Below, one piece after another: positions 6,850 to 14,160 of a stretch of 22,372 nucleotides of DNA. Within the stretch, counting starts at the first letter, position 1, and each line of letters opens with the position of its first letter. Source of the stretch: Pseudomonadota bacterium (GTDB lineage: Bacteria > Pseudomonadota > Gammaproteobacteria > Xanthomonadales > Xanthomonadaceae); NCBI GenBank assembly GCA_023430045.1, contig JAEZCF010000054.1, positions 1 through 22,372 on the forward strand, written 5' to 3'. The translations under genes were made by a program, and so were the position numbers. A model generated the notes under the pieces. The model was not told the origin of the DNA. It made no database searches and saw only the letters and a program-made list of their open reading frames with translations.

Positions 6850-9485
6850 CCTCGCTCATCCTGCTTCGGCAGATCAACATCCACATCATGCGCCGCGTGC
6901 TGCAGCAGCGGCCTCACATCCGTTTCTTCGTGGCACTGGCTGACCAGCATCGTGCCAGGCGCGGCGCTGGCGAGATCGAAATCGATCACGCACTGCCGTG
7001 CCGGCGCGCTTCCCCAACGCACGGTCAACCTGCCCTTCTCCTCGATGCCGCGCACCCACAGGCGGCTGGCCTGGCCTACCACGCCGACCACTTCGCCTGC
7101 CTCATCGTATACATCGATACCGAACGGCAGCGGCGTACCGTCCGCCCGTGGCGCCTCGATCAACGCACTGCGTCCGCTGCTGGTCGGCACCACCAGCTTG
7201 ACCACTGCGCCCGCGGTAGGAATTCCAACGACCGACGCGCTCTTCAGCTCAACGTCCATCGGCAGCCCGCGCGGGTCGATGGTCACTTCGTTGCGGCGGA
7301 AGGGCGTCATGTACGGAACCACCGCATAACCCCGTCCGTTGGTCTTCACGCCGACGGTGCTGTCGATGGCTGCGCCTGCGGCATCTGGCACGTGCACCAG
7401 CGCTATGGTGTCGCCCATCTGCTGGGAGAACGCCACGCCATCGCGATGCGCAACCACGCCGCCGCTGGCACCCAGGCTCAGGCCACGGCTTCCCGGCGAA
7501 TGGCTGTAGCCCGCGCTGAGGCTGGCGATCGATGCCTGGTAATTGATACCGGCATCGTAGCTGTTGCCCTGTGCGCCATAACGGCTGGCGGCCGCACTGT
7601 AGCTGCCCTGGCGGCGCTCGCCGAAGCTGCCGTTGACGCCGGCGCGAATATCATCGCGGCCATCGCTGCGCCGGTTGACAGATGCGTTCATGCGCGGCGC
7701 TCCGGCGCGCGCTCCCAGCGGCACCGTCAGGTTGAAGTACAGGCTGTTGCCTTCGCGTGCGGCGTGGGTGCCCAGCGTGCGCTCCAGGCTGCGCTGTGCC
7801 GAGACGCTGTAACTCGCAATGCCAACGCTGTTGGAGTAGCCGATGGCGAAATTGGTCCGCCGCTGCTCCAGGTTCCAGTAATCCATGCTGCTGCCGCTGG
7901 CATACAGCGATCCACCGCGCTCGCCCAGGCGCTGGTTGACGGTCAGTTCGAGCCGGCTGCGCTGGCGTGCGATGAGGTTGCCATCGCCACCGGTCGCCAG
8001 CTCCTGGCGAAGGCGGCCGGCCTCGTTGAGGGTCAGGTAGCCATCGGTGGAATAGCGGTAGGCTGCCATCGACAGATTGGTATCGGTGGCAGCGATGCTC
8101 TTGCTGTAGCTCAGGCGGTACGACTGGCCTTGCATGCTGCGACCGAAGCCGGCCAGCTCACCTGGAAGCGCGGTATGCGCAACCGTGATATCGCCGGAAA
8201 AGGCACCGACGCCAGTATTGAGCGCGCCACCGGCCAATACGGCGCGGTAGCCATCGCTTGCCGTGACACCGCCATAGGCGGTGAAACGATTGTCGATGCC
8301 ACGCCGCAGGGTCGCCTCGAGAAAACCAGGCTCGCTGCGCAGCCAGTCATCACGCAACCGGCCGGCGGTGACGCCGAAGCGCCGCTGGCCAGCGCGCAGC
8401 AACTGCGGCACGGCAGCGAACGGCACCGTGAAGCGCTGTACACGGCCATCGTTCTCGATGACCTCAACGTCCAGATCGCCCGCGTATGCCGTGCCGTAGA
8501 GGTCATTGATCTCGAACGGGCCGGCCGCCACGCTGGCCTGGTACAGCACATGATCGTGCTGGCGGATGACCACCCTGGCATTGGTCTGCGCGACGCCACG
8601 TACCACCGGCGCATAATCACGCTGCGAATCCGGCAGCATGCGTGGATCCGTAGCAATGGCGACGCCACGGAAATTGACGCCTTCGAACAGATCGCCACGC
8701 GTGCTTGCCTCGCCCACCAGCAACTCCACGCCCCAGGACGCGACGGAGCGCTGCGCATAGCTGCGACCGCTACGGTAGCTCGTTCCGGATTCACTGGACT
8801 GCGAGAAATAGCCATCATGACGGAAGCGCCAGGCGCCGAGGTTCAGGCCGGCGTTGAGCATGGCACTGGTCGACTGCCGGGAATAACCATTTCCCTGCAT
8901 GCGCTGGTGACTGATGCTGTAGCCCAGCAGCGCCGCGTCGATGCCATCGTCCCATAGTTCAGGGCTGACCCAGCCGCGGGGGTCGCGGACCAGGTAAGCC
9001 TGCGGCACACCGATATCCAGCACCTGCTCGCCGGCGTCGAAACGCACCGTGGCCTGTGGCACATAGTCGGACAGCGGATCGCAGAATACCGCATCCGGCA
9101 GCGGCCGGATCGACACGGGCAGACCGTCCTCGCCGGATGCCTCCCCATCGCGTGGCAGGCGTTCCGGGTCCACGCTCAGCACCTCCATCACCTGTGGCGA
9201 CAGGCAGATGACCACCTCGCCATTGTCCGTGGCGCGCAGTTCCACCTCGCGCCTGGCGACTATGACCCCGTTGACCCTGATGTCCGCGCTGTAGGTTCCC
9301 GGCAGGTCTTCGCCCCGTTCGAAGCGGCTGAGATCCATCATGCCGGCCTGTTCACCCTGCAGAAACTGCGGGTTGAACTCAACGTTCGGAGCAGCGAAGG
9401 CCATCGTTGGCAGCAATGCCGCGACCACGGCCGAAGCCAGCCGGCAGGGCGGCACGGAACGCGATGGCGGACAGCGGAACGACAT
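6846..9485 (-). CDS. Fimbrial outer-membrane usher (FimD/PapC family)
   Basis: This is the outer-membrane pore that takes chaperone-pilin complexes and extrudes the growing fimbria. It has 879 residues, full length for the family. A signal peptide of about 31 residues ends TMAFA. The mature N-terminus starts with the hallmark VEFNPQFLQGEQ and continues LSRFERGEDLPGTYSADIRVNG, the chaperone-docking N-domain. A long beta-barrel of alternating aromatic and Gly/Ser/Arg strands follows, with the plug at about 250-340. The C-terminal domains contain the APRADGTPLPFG-type motif and end with a cysteine pair (ARQCVIDFDL, VSQCHE). A strong GGAGGT precedes the ATG at 9485. It lies between the first chaperone and the adhesin. 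No frameshift is seen. Confidence 0.95.
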   Translation of the reverse strand: MSFRCPPSRSVPPCRLASAVVAALLPTMAFAAPNVEFNPQFLQGEQAGMMDLSRFERGEDLPGTYSADIRVNGVIVARREVELRATDNGEVVICLSPQVMEVLSVDPERLPRDGEASGEDGLPVSIRPLPDAVFCDPLSDYVPQATVRFDAGEQVLDIGVPQAYLVRDPRGWVSPELWDDGIDAALLGYSISHQRMQGNGYSRQSTSAMLNAGLNLGAWRFRHDGYFSQSSESGTSYRSGRSYAQRSVASWGVELLVGEASTRGDLFEGVNFRGVAIATDPRMLPDSQRDYAPVVRGVAQTNARVVIRQHDHVLYQASVAAGPFEINDLYGTAYAGDLDVEVIENDGRVQRFTVPFAAVPQLLRAGQRRFGVTAGRLRDDWLRSEPGFLEATLRRGIDNRFTAYGGVTASDGYRAVLAGGALNTGVGAFSGDITVAHTALPGELAGFGRSMQGQSYRLSYSKSIAATDTNLSMAAYRYSTDGYLTLNEAGRLRQELATGGDGNLIARQRSRLELTVNQRLGERGGSLYASGSSMDYWNLEQRRTNFAIGYSNSVGIASYSVSAQRSLERTLGTHAAREGNSLYFNLTVPLGARAGAPRMNASVNRRSDGRDDIRAGVNGSFGERRQGSYSAAASRYGAQGNSYDAGINYQASIASLSAGYSHSPGSRGLSLGASGGVVAHRDGVAFSQQMGDTIALVHVPDAAGAAIDSTVGVKTNGRGYAVVPYMTPFRRNEVTIDPRGLPMDVELKSASVVGIPTAGAVVKLVVPTSSGRSALIEAPRADGTPLPFGIDVYDEAGEVVGVVGQASRLWVRGIEEKGRLTVRWGSAPARQCVIDFDLASAAPGTMLVSQCHEETDVRPLLQHAAHDVDVDLPKQDERG

Positions 9486-9555
9486 TTCAGGACCTCCAGC
9501 AGGGCACAGGGGCGCCCTGCCCGGCCACGTTGGGCAGGCAAGGACAGGGGAATGG

Positions 9556-9581
9556 GAAAGAGGCTGCCGGGATCGGCAGCC
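9556..9581 (-). terminator. Hairpin between chaperone and usher genes
   Basis: A perfect 8-bp stem (9562-9569 with 9574-9581) with a 4-base loop begins 8 bases after the chaperone stop. On the minus strand it is followed by TCTTTCC, a short U-rich run. It may act as a partial terminator or as a 3'-end stabiliser that lowers usher expression relative to upstream genes. Confidence 0.5.
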
Positions 9582-9589
9582 GCGTCACG

Positions 9590-10330
9590 TCAGTTCAGAG
9601 GCACCGACTGCGCGGCGCTGCCACCCTGGTCGTTGATGAATTCGAACTGCACGTTGCCGCCGGCAGGACGTGCATTCAGTCCCTGCAGCGGATAGACCGC
9701 AGTGGACAGCGGGGCGACCATCTGCGGATCGACGCTGGCGTAGTCCGTGCCTTGGACACGCAGCCCCACCTTGGCGAAATGGACGTAATACGGGGTGGGA
9801 TTGCTCGCCTGCAGCGCCCAGCCCTGCTTGTCCTGCACCAGCGTCCACTGCAGCTTCTGCGGCGCGGTGGCGATTGCGTCCAGCCCCTTTGGGCGGTAGA
9901 TCAGCTTGATGCGCGTACGCAGGCTGAACTGCAGGAAATTGCCGGTCGCGATCTCGTCGTCCTGCGGCGCGGGCGGAATATCCAGTACATTGAGCCAATA
10001 GACACTCTCGCGGTCCTGCGGCAGGTCGCCGCCTGCAAACAGCACACGCAGCGCCTGGCTTTTCCCGGCATCGAGGCGGAACACCGGCGGCCGCAGCACG
10101 AAGGGCGTCCTGGCGTCTTCCGGACCCGCCTGTTTATCGCCGTCGTCGGTCCATGCCTGCACCAGCGATGCGCGCTGGCCGACGTTCTCGACGCGCACGG
10201 TGATCTCGCGCTGGTTGCCAGGGAAAATCTGTCGGGTGCCGTGCACGATCACCTGTGCGTCGGCCGCGGCACTGGCGAACAGTGCACCTGCCACTGCAAG
10301 GCATGCGAATCCGGTACGGAACAGGTTCAT
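9590..10330 (-). CDS. Periplasmic fimbrial chaperone (first)
   Basis: This PapD/FimC-type periplasmic chaperone has 246 residues. The signal peptide is about 25 residues, ending ASAAADA. It carries the family signature LPQDRESVYWLNVLDIPP at about 103-120. The conserved subunit-anchoring residues are Arg33 (HGTRQIFPGN) and Lys142 (TRIKLIYRP). The region between the signature and the lysine strand is several residues longer than in PapD. It lies directly after the pilin at 10426 and before the usher, the usual order for a main chaperone. A 10-bp hairpin separates it from the pilin gene. The family is certain; which subunits it serves is not known. Confidence 0.93.
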   Translation of the reverse strand: MNLFRTGFACLAVAGALFASAAADAQVIVHGTRQIFPGNQREITVRVENVGQRASLVQAWTDDGDKQAGPEDARTPFVLRPPVFRLDAGKSQALRVLFAGGDLPQDRESVYWLNVLDIPPAPQDDEIATGNFLQFSLRTRIKLIYRPKGLDAIATAPQKLQWTLVQDKQGWALQASNPTPYYVHFAKVGLRVQGTDYASVDPQMVAPLSTAVYPLQGLNARPAGGNVQFEFINDQGGSAAQSVPLN

Positions 10331-10367
10331 GGGGCGTCACTCCTGTGCTGGGCATCTGCCCGGTTGG

Positions 10368-10392
10368 CGGCCGGGGCAGAACGCCCCGGCCG
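10368..10392 (-). terminator. Strong intra-operon hairpin, pilin to chaperone
   Basis: A perfect 10-bp GC-only stem (10368-10377 with 10383-10392) with a 5-base loop lies between the pilin stop at 10426 and the chaperone start at 10330. No U-tract follows, so it is more likely a partial block or an mRNA 3'-end stabiliser than a full terminator. Such elements in fimbrial operons raise pilin mRNA relative to assembly genes. Confidence 0.5.
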
Positions 10393-10425
10393 GTACTTCA
10401 GGATTCAACCGATGCGATCAGGCGA

Positions 10426-10968
10426 TCAGTTGTAATCCAGGGTGTACTGCACGTTGGACGACACGGCGCCCGCAGTGGCTGCACCGGTGGCGTAGTACTC
10501 ACCAGCGAACTGCACTTCGGCGACGCCACCGACCAGGTTCACGCGCGGCGAGGACCACGGCGTCGACAGGTCGATCTCCGCATCGTTCGCATCGCGCAGG
10601 GCAACCTGCACGTTGGTTGCGCCGGCAACATCGGTGTTGTTCAGGCGACCGTCGGTCTGGTCGGCATTACGGTTCGGGTTCAGTTCGACGGCAACGCTGT
10701 TGCCGGCGCACTGGGCGGCAGCCGTACCGATCTGCACCGTCACCGGCGTCTTGCCGGCGGTATTGCCGGCGGCGGCCAGCGCGGTGGTGGCAACGGTCGG
10801 CAGGGTGACGATCGGATCGGTGGCCGAACCACCGGTGCCCGGGAACCTCACCTCACACGTGGTCGCGGTGACTTCACCGTTGAAGGTGATGGTGCCGCTC
10901 TGCGCGAAGGCCGAGGAGGATGCACCAATGGCCAGGGTGGCCGACAGGGCAATGGCAAGCTTGTTCAT
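10426..10968 (-). CDS. Type 1-like fimbrial pilin P1 (probable major subunit)
   Basis: This pilin of the FimA/SMF-1-like superfamily has 180 residues. The start at 10968 is chosen because AAGGA precedes it and a signal peptide follows at once (MNKLAIALSATLAIGASSSAFA, cut before QSG); the frame is open further upstream, but that extension has no signal sequence. The mature N-terminus SGTITFNGEVTATTCEV is a donor strand followed by the first conserved cysteine; the second is in AAQCAGN. The C-terminus VQYTLDYN has the penultimate tyrosine used in chaperone recognition. It lies next to the main chaperone and before a strong hairpin, so it is a good candidate for the major subunit. It is closest to the neighbouring pilin at 11171, with which it shares a 30-base identical stretch (10877-10906). 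Confidence 0.9.
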   Translation of the reverse strand: MNKLAIALSATLAIGASSSAFAQSGTITFNGEVTATTCEVRFPGTGGSATDPIVTLPTVATTALAAAGNTAGKTPVTVQIGTAAAQCAGNSVAVELNPNRNADQTDGRLNNTDVAGATNVQVALRDANDAEIDLSTPWSSPRVNLVGGVAEVQFAGEYYATGAATAGAVSSNVQYTLDYN

Positions 10969-11090
10969 GGAAATCCTTGATATTGGGTTGGATTGAAGAC
11001 GCGGCTCGATCCGGTCTTGTGCTCGATGTCGGCCGGAAGGAAAGGCATTTCCCTCGCTGGCCAATCTATTCATGACCGCATGCCGCGATA

Positions 11091-11105
11091 ATCGGACAGG
11101 GATGA
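11091..11105 (-). promoter_or_regulatory. Shared 15-base motif upstream of pilin P1
   Basis: On the plus strand it reads ATCGGACAGGGATGA, 13 of 15 identical to the copy at 11812-11826, and it lies 123-137 bases upstream of the P1 start. It may be a binding site for a common regulator of the fimbrial genes. No function is established. Confidence 0.4.
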
Positions 11106-11138
11106 AAGCCGGCGACCACCGTCATTGCCGGTCGCCGG
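11105..11138 (-). terminator. Hairpin after pilin P2
   Basis: A perfect 9-bp stem CCGGCGACC/GGTCGCCGG (11109-11117 and 11130-11138) with a 12-base loop starts 32 bases after the P2 stop. On the minus strand it is followed by CTTTC, a weak U-run. It is probably a leaky terminator ahead of the P1 promoter region. Confidence 0.5.
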
Positions 11139-11170
11139 AATACCGGACGCGGACGCCGGGACAAATCTGC

Positions 11171-11713
11171 TTACGGGTACACCAGCGTGTACTCCAGCGG
11201 CGCCTGGAACACGCCTGCGATCGCATCGCCGCCATCGGCGTAATACTCGGCGTGGAAAGTGATGTCGGTGCCGTTGCCGCTACCGGCCGCCACCGGCGAT
11301 GCCCAACCGGCGCCGAGGTCGATCAGCTGGTCGTCGGCGTCGCGCAGGCCCACCACCGCGTTGGTTCCCGCTGCCGCCAGCGCCATGTTGCCCAGGCGGC
11401 CATTGCGCAGATAGGCGGAGCGATTGGTGTTCAGCGTAAGCACCACCGCGCCGCTCTGGCAGATGGGATCATTGCCGCCCACGTGCACCAGGACGGGGGT
11501 TCGCCCCGCACTGCTACCTTCTGGCAGCGAGACGGTTGCAACCGTCGGCAGGGTGATGGACGGATTGGTGCCGACCACGCCATTGAACGAAACCTCGCAG
11601 GTAACCGAGGTGACTTCGCCGTTGAAGGTGATGGTGCCGCTCTGCGCGTGCGCGGTCGATGCCAGACCAAGTGCGATCAACGCAGCGGGCACGGCAGTGA
11701 TGAACTTCTTCAT
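11171..11713 (-). CDS. Type 1-like fimbrial pilin P2
   Basis: This pilin has 180 residues, the same length as P1. The start at 11713 is preceded by AAGGAAA and followed by a clean signal peptide (MKKFITAVPAALIALGLASTAHA). The mature N-terminus SGTITFNGEVTSVTCEV is nearly the same as P1, with the two conserved cysteines (TCEV and PICQSG). The C-terminus LEYTLVYP has the penultimate tyrosine. The nucleotide block 11619-11648 is identical to P1, pointing to a gene duplication. It has its own 5' region of about 250 bases after the P3 terminator and is followed by a weak hairpin, so it may form a separate transcript. It could be an alternative major pilin or a minor subunit. Confidence 0.88.
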   Translation of the reverse strand: MKKFITAVPAALIALGLASTAHAQSGTITFNGEVTSVTCEVSFNGVVGTNPSITLPTVATVSLPEGSSAGRTPVLVHVGGNDPICQSGAVVLTLNTNRSAYLRNGRLGNMALAAAGTNAVVGLRDADDQLIDLGAGWASPVAAGSGNGTDITFHAEYYADGGDAIAGVFQAPLEYTLVYP

Positions 11714-11811
11714 GAGTGGGTTTCCTTTGACGTCCAGTGATCTGTAATACCGGCCAGCGCGATTGCACGCGGGCGGCAGAACCATCGTGCGGAGCAGTCT
11801 CGCCACCACGT

Positions 11812-11843
11812 ATCGGACACGGCTGAAGGGCCGCTCCGGAGCG
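11812..11843 (-). promoter_or_regulatory. Shared 15-base motif plus palindrome upstream of pilin P2
   Basis: ATCGGACACGGCTGA (plus strand, 11812-11826) matches the P3 copy at 14 of 15 bases and lies 99-113 bases upstream of the P2 start. Six bases further on is a perfect 12-bp palindrome CGCTCCGGAGCG (11832-11843). The whole 11714-12009 gap (296 bases) holds no gene I can support; besides these sites it holds only the P3 terminator. Confidence 0.4.
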
Positions 11844-11960
11844 CGGAAATGCGCGGGAGATCCATGTGTGCGCAGGAATGCGGCGCGTATGCCTCTGTGC
11901 GCCGCCGATGCGGTGGATTCCTCCACTGTCCCGGCGAGCCTGATGCGGCACTGCCAGATG

Positions 11961-11986
11961 CAATAAAGGCACCCATCGGGTGCCTT
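11961..11986 (-). terminator. Intrinsic terminator of pilin P3
   Basis: A perfect 9-bp stem AAGGCACCC/GGGTGCCTT with a 3-base loop (11966-11974, 11978-11986) is followed on the minus strand by TATTG, so the RNA ends GGGUGCCUUUAUUG. This is the most convincing Rho-independent terminator in the window and ends the P3 transcript 24 bases after its stop. Confidence 0.8.
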
Positions 11987-12009
11987 CGGTATCCCTGCCT
12001 CGCGACGTA

Positions 12010-12561
12010 TCAGGGATAGATCAGGTCGTACTGCACGGACGTAGTGACCGTGCCGCCGGTCGCCGCAGCCGTTGCGTAATATTCGCTCGCATAGGACAGC
12101 GTCACCCAGCCGGTGGTCGGCGGGATGTCACGGACCTGGGAATTGGCATTGGTGGCGAGATTGATGTCCGGATTGCCGGAACCCGGCTCGGCATTGCTGA
12201 TCACCACGTCCACGTTCCCGGCCGTTCCGGTATTGCTCAGGCGCCCCTCGGCATTGACGTTGCCGCCGTTGCGGAACCCCACCTGTACCCGCGGTGCCAA
12301 ACACGGATCGGCGGTACTGCCCACGATGATCTGCCACGTGCGCCTGCCGATGCGGCTACCGGCCGCGGGCAGACTGGTGGAAGGCACCGGCGCCAGGATG
12401 ACCGTTGCATCGCCGGCGGACGAACCGCCATTGCCCCGTGCAGCCACCGAACAGGTGGTTGCAAGCAGATTGCCATTGAAACTGACGGTGGCCGTCTGTG
12501 CCTGCCCGTCGGCGGCTACAACCAGCAGCGCCCCGGCCAGGGCGAGGATTCGGATGTCCAT
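12010..12561 (-). CDS. Fimbrial pilin P3
   Basis: This pilin has 183 residues. The start at 12561 is preceded by GGAGAA and followed by a short signal peptide (MDIRILALAGALLVVAADGQA). The mature part TATVSFNGNLLATTCSV has the donor strand and first cysteine; the second is in ADPCLAP. The C-terminus VQYDLIYP carries the penultimate tyrosine. It resembles P4 (14812-15345) more than P1 or P2, sharing GRLSN-GTA-NVDVV in the middle and a similar C-terminal half. It lies directly downstream of hslU but is separated by a good terminator, and it has its own terminator, so it is probably monocistronic. It may be a minor or alternative subunit; its stoichiometry cannot be read from sequence. Confidence 0.85.
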   Translation of the reverse strand: MDIRILALAGALLVVAADGQAQTATVSFNGNLLATTCSVAARGNGGSSAGDATVILAPVPSTSLPAAGSRIGRRTWQIIVGSTADPCLAPRVQVGFRNGGNVNAEGRLSNTGTAGNVDVVISNAEPGSGNPDINLATNANSQVRDIPPTTGWVTLSYASEYYATAAATGGTVTTSVQYDLIYP

Positions 12562-12635
12562 GATTTTCTCCGGACTGCGTCGCCCGGCGTGGCGCGCTTC
12601 TCCGGCGAGGGTAGGCATGCCTCTCGGTCACGACC

Positions 12636-12650
12636 ATCGGACCCGGCTGA
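12636..12650 (-). promoter_or_regulatory. Shared 15-base motif upstream of pilin P3
   Basis: ATCGGACCCGGCTGA on the plus strand matches the P2 copy at 14 of 15 bases and the P1 copy at 12 of 15. It lies 75-89 bases upstream of the P3 start and just past the hslU terminator, where the P3 promoter must be. Confidence 0.4.
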
Positions 12651-12655
12651 GCCAA

Positions 12656-12680
12656 CGGAAAGGCCGCCTTGCGGCGGCCT
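12656..12680 (-). terminator. Intrinsic terminator of hslVU
   Basis: An 8-bp stem AGGCCGCC/GGCGGCCT (12661-12668, 12673-12680) is closed on the minus strand by a GCAA (GNRA) tetraloop, followed by TTCCGTT, so the RNA reads CCUUUCCG. It begins 7 bases after the hslU stop and separates hslU from pilin P3. Confidence 0.75.
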
Positions 12681-12686
12681 CCTCAC

Positions 12687-14057
12687 TCACAGGATATAGC
12701 GGCTCAGGTCCGGATCCTTGACCAGTTCGCCCAGGTGCCTGTCCACGTAGGCCGCGTCGATGGCGATGGTCTCGCCATCACGGTCCGGCGCCTCGTAGCT
12801 GAGTGAATCGAGCAACCGCTCCAGCACCGTATGCAGGCGACGCGCACCGATGTTCTCCTGCCGCTCATTGACCTGGAAGGCGATGCCGGCGAGGCGGTCC
12901 ACCGCATCGTCGCTGAAACCGACCTTCACGCCCTCGGTGGCCAGCAGCGCTTCGTACTGCTTGGTCAGCGCGGCCTTTGGCTCGGTGAGGATGCGCACGA
13001 AATCGGCCTTGGTCAGCGCGCCGAGCTCTACCCGGATCGGAAAACGCCCCTGCAGTTCAGGGATCAGGTCGCTGGGCTTGGCCAGGTGGAAGGCGCCGGA
13101 GGCGATGAACAGGATATGGTCGGTCTTCACCGTGCCGTATTTGGTGGACACATTGGAGCCTTCCACCAGCGGCAGCAGGTCGCGCTGCACGCCTTCGCGC
13201 GATACGTCGCCGCCCCCCACGTTGTCACCGCGCTTGGCCACCTTGTCGATCTCGTCGATGAACACGATGCCATGCTGTTCGCATGCCTCGATCGCCGCGC
13301 TGCGCACATCGTCCTCGTTGACCAGCTTGCCGGCTTCTTCCTCCACCAACAGCGGTCGGGCGGCCTTGATCGCCAGCGTGCGCTTGTTCGACTTGGCGCC
13401 GCCCAGGTTGGCAAACATGGACTTCAGCTGCTGGCCCATCTCCTCCATGCCCGGCGGCGTCATGATGTCCATGCTGACGTTGGCGGCGATGTCCAGCTCG
13501 ATCTCGCGGTCGTCCAGTTCGCCATTGCGCAGCATGCGACGGAACTTGATGCGGGTTTCGTTGTCCTGTGCGGACGGCTCGTTGCGCGCGGCCTCCGGAT
13601 CGAATCCGATGCCGCCGCTGCGGCGCGGCAGCAGCGCGTCCAGAATCCGGTCTTCGGCGCGCTCCTCGGCCTGGTTGCGCACGCGCGTCTTGGCCTGTTC
13701 GCGGTAGAGCTTCACCGCGGTATCGGCAAGGTCGCGGATGATCTGCTCGACATCCTTGCCCACATAGCCGACCTCGGTGAAACGGGTAGCTTCCACCTTC
13801 ACGAACGGCGCATTGGCCAGGGTGGCCAGGCGACGCGCGATCTCGGTCTTGCCGACGCCGGTGGGACCGATCATCAGGATGTTCTTGGGCATGACTTCAT
13901 CACGCAGCTCGGCGGGCAGCTGCATGCGGCGCCAGCGGTTGCGCAGCGCGATGGCGACCGCGCGCTTGGCGTCGTGCTGGCCGACGATATGCCGATCCAG
14001 CTCCTGCACGATCTCGCGCGGCGTCATGGTGGCGGAAGAAACTTCGATCTTCGACAT
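12687..14057 (-). CDS. hslU: HslU, ATPase subunit of HslVU protease
   Basis: This AAA+ unfoldase forms hexamers that feed proteins into HslV. It has 456 residues from the ATG at 14057 (E. coli 443). The Walker A motif GPTGVGKT is at 64-71, the pore loop GYVG at 97-100 and Walker B IVFIDE at 264-269. The intermediate I-domain covers about 110-240. The sensor/arginine region and the conserved C-terminal tail DLSRYIL, which inserts into HslV to activate it, are intact. The start was chosen at MSKIEVSSATMTPREIV; an upstream ATG would add 19 residues read from REP DNA. It follows hslV after a 103-base gap filled mostly by a REP pair, and ends in its own terminator. Confidence 0.96.
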   Translation of the reverse strand: MSKIEVSSATMTPREIVQELDRHIVGQHDAKRAVAIALRNRWRRMQLPAELRDEVMPKNILMIGPTGVGKTEIARRLATLANAPFVKVEATRFTEVGYVGKDVEQIIRDLADTAVKLYREQAKTRVRNQAEERAEDRILDALLPRRSGGIGFDPEAARNEPSAQDNETRIKFRRMLRNGELDDREIELDIAANVSMDIMTPPGMEEMGQQLKSMFANLGGAKSNKRTLAIKAARPLLVEEEAGKLVNEDDVRSAAIEACEQHGIVFIDEIDKVAKRGDNVGGGDVSREGVQRDLLPLVEGSNVSTKYGTVKTDHILFIASGAFHLAKPSDLIPELQGRFPIRVELGALTKADFVRILTEPKAALTKQYEALLATEGVKVGFSDDAVDRLAGIAFQVNERQENIGARRLHTVLERLLDSLSYEAPDRDGETIAIDAAYVDRHLGELVKDPDLSRYIL

Positions 14058-14082
14058 GGATGTACTCACGAATTCGTTGTCG

Positions 14083-14158
14083 GTAGTGCCGGCTGCTGGC
14101 CGGCAACCGGGCACGCGTGCCTTGGGCCATGAGGTTGCCAGCCAGCGGCCGGCACTGC
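14083..14158. repeat. SMAG-like REP pair between hslV and hslU
   Basis: Two inverted GTAG-headed hairpins face outward. The left unit, GTAG at 14083-14086, has a 7-bp stem TGCCGGC/GCCGGCA (14087-14093, 14099-14105). The right unit on the minus strand (head GCAG at 14155-14158) has the same stem with one G-T pair. Together they form a 26-base inverted repeat (14083-14108 versus 14133-14158) with 3 mismatches. GTAG-headed palindromes of this kind are the SMAG REP family of S. maltophilia. Confidence 0.85.
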
Positions 14159-14160
14159 CC

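Noticed and set aside
6888..8957. A 689-residue open frame on the plus strand inside the usher gene
   Set aside because: It is the antisense of the usher with reverse-frame composition and no family resemblance; the minus-strand usher explains the region fully.
11714..11926. Open frame upstream of and in frame with pilin P2
   Set aside because: It lacks a ribosome site and a signal sequence, is composed of Arg/Ala-rich chance residues, and spans the likely regulatory region of P2.
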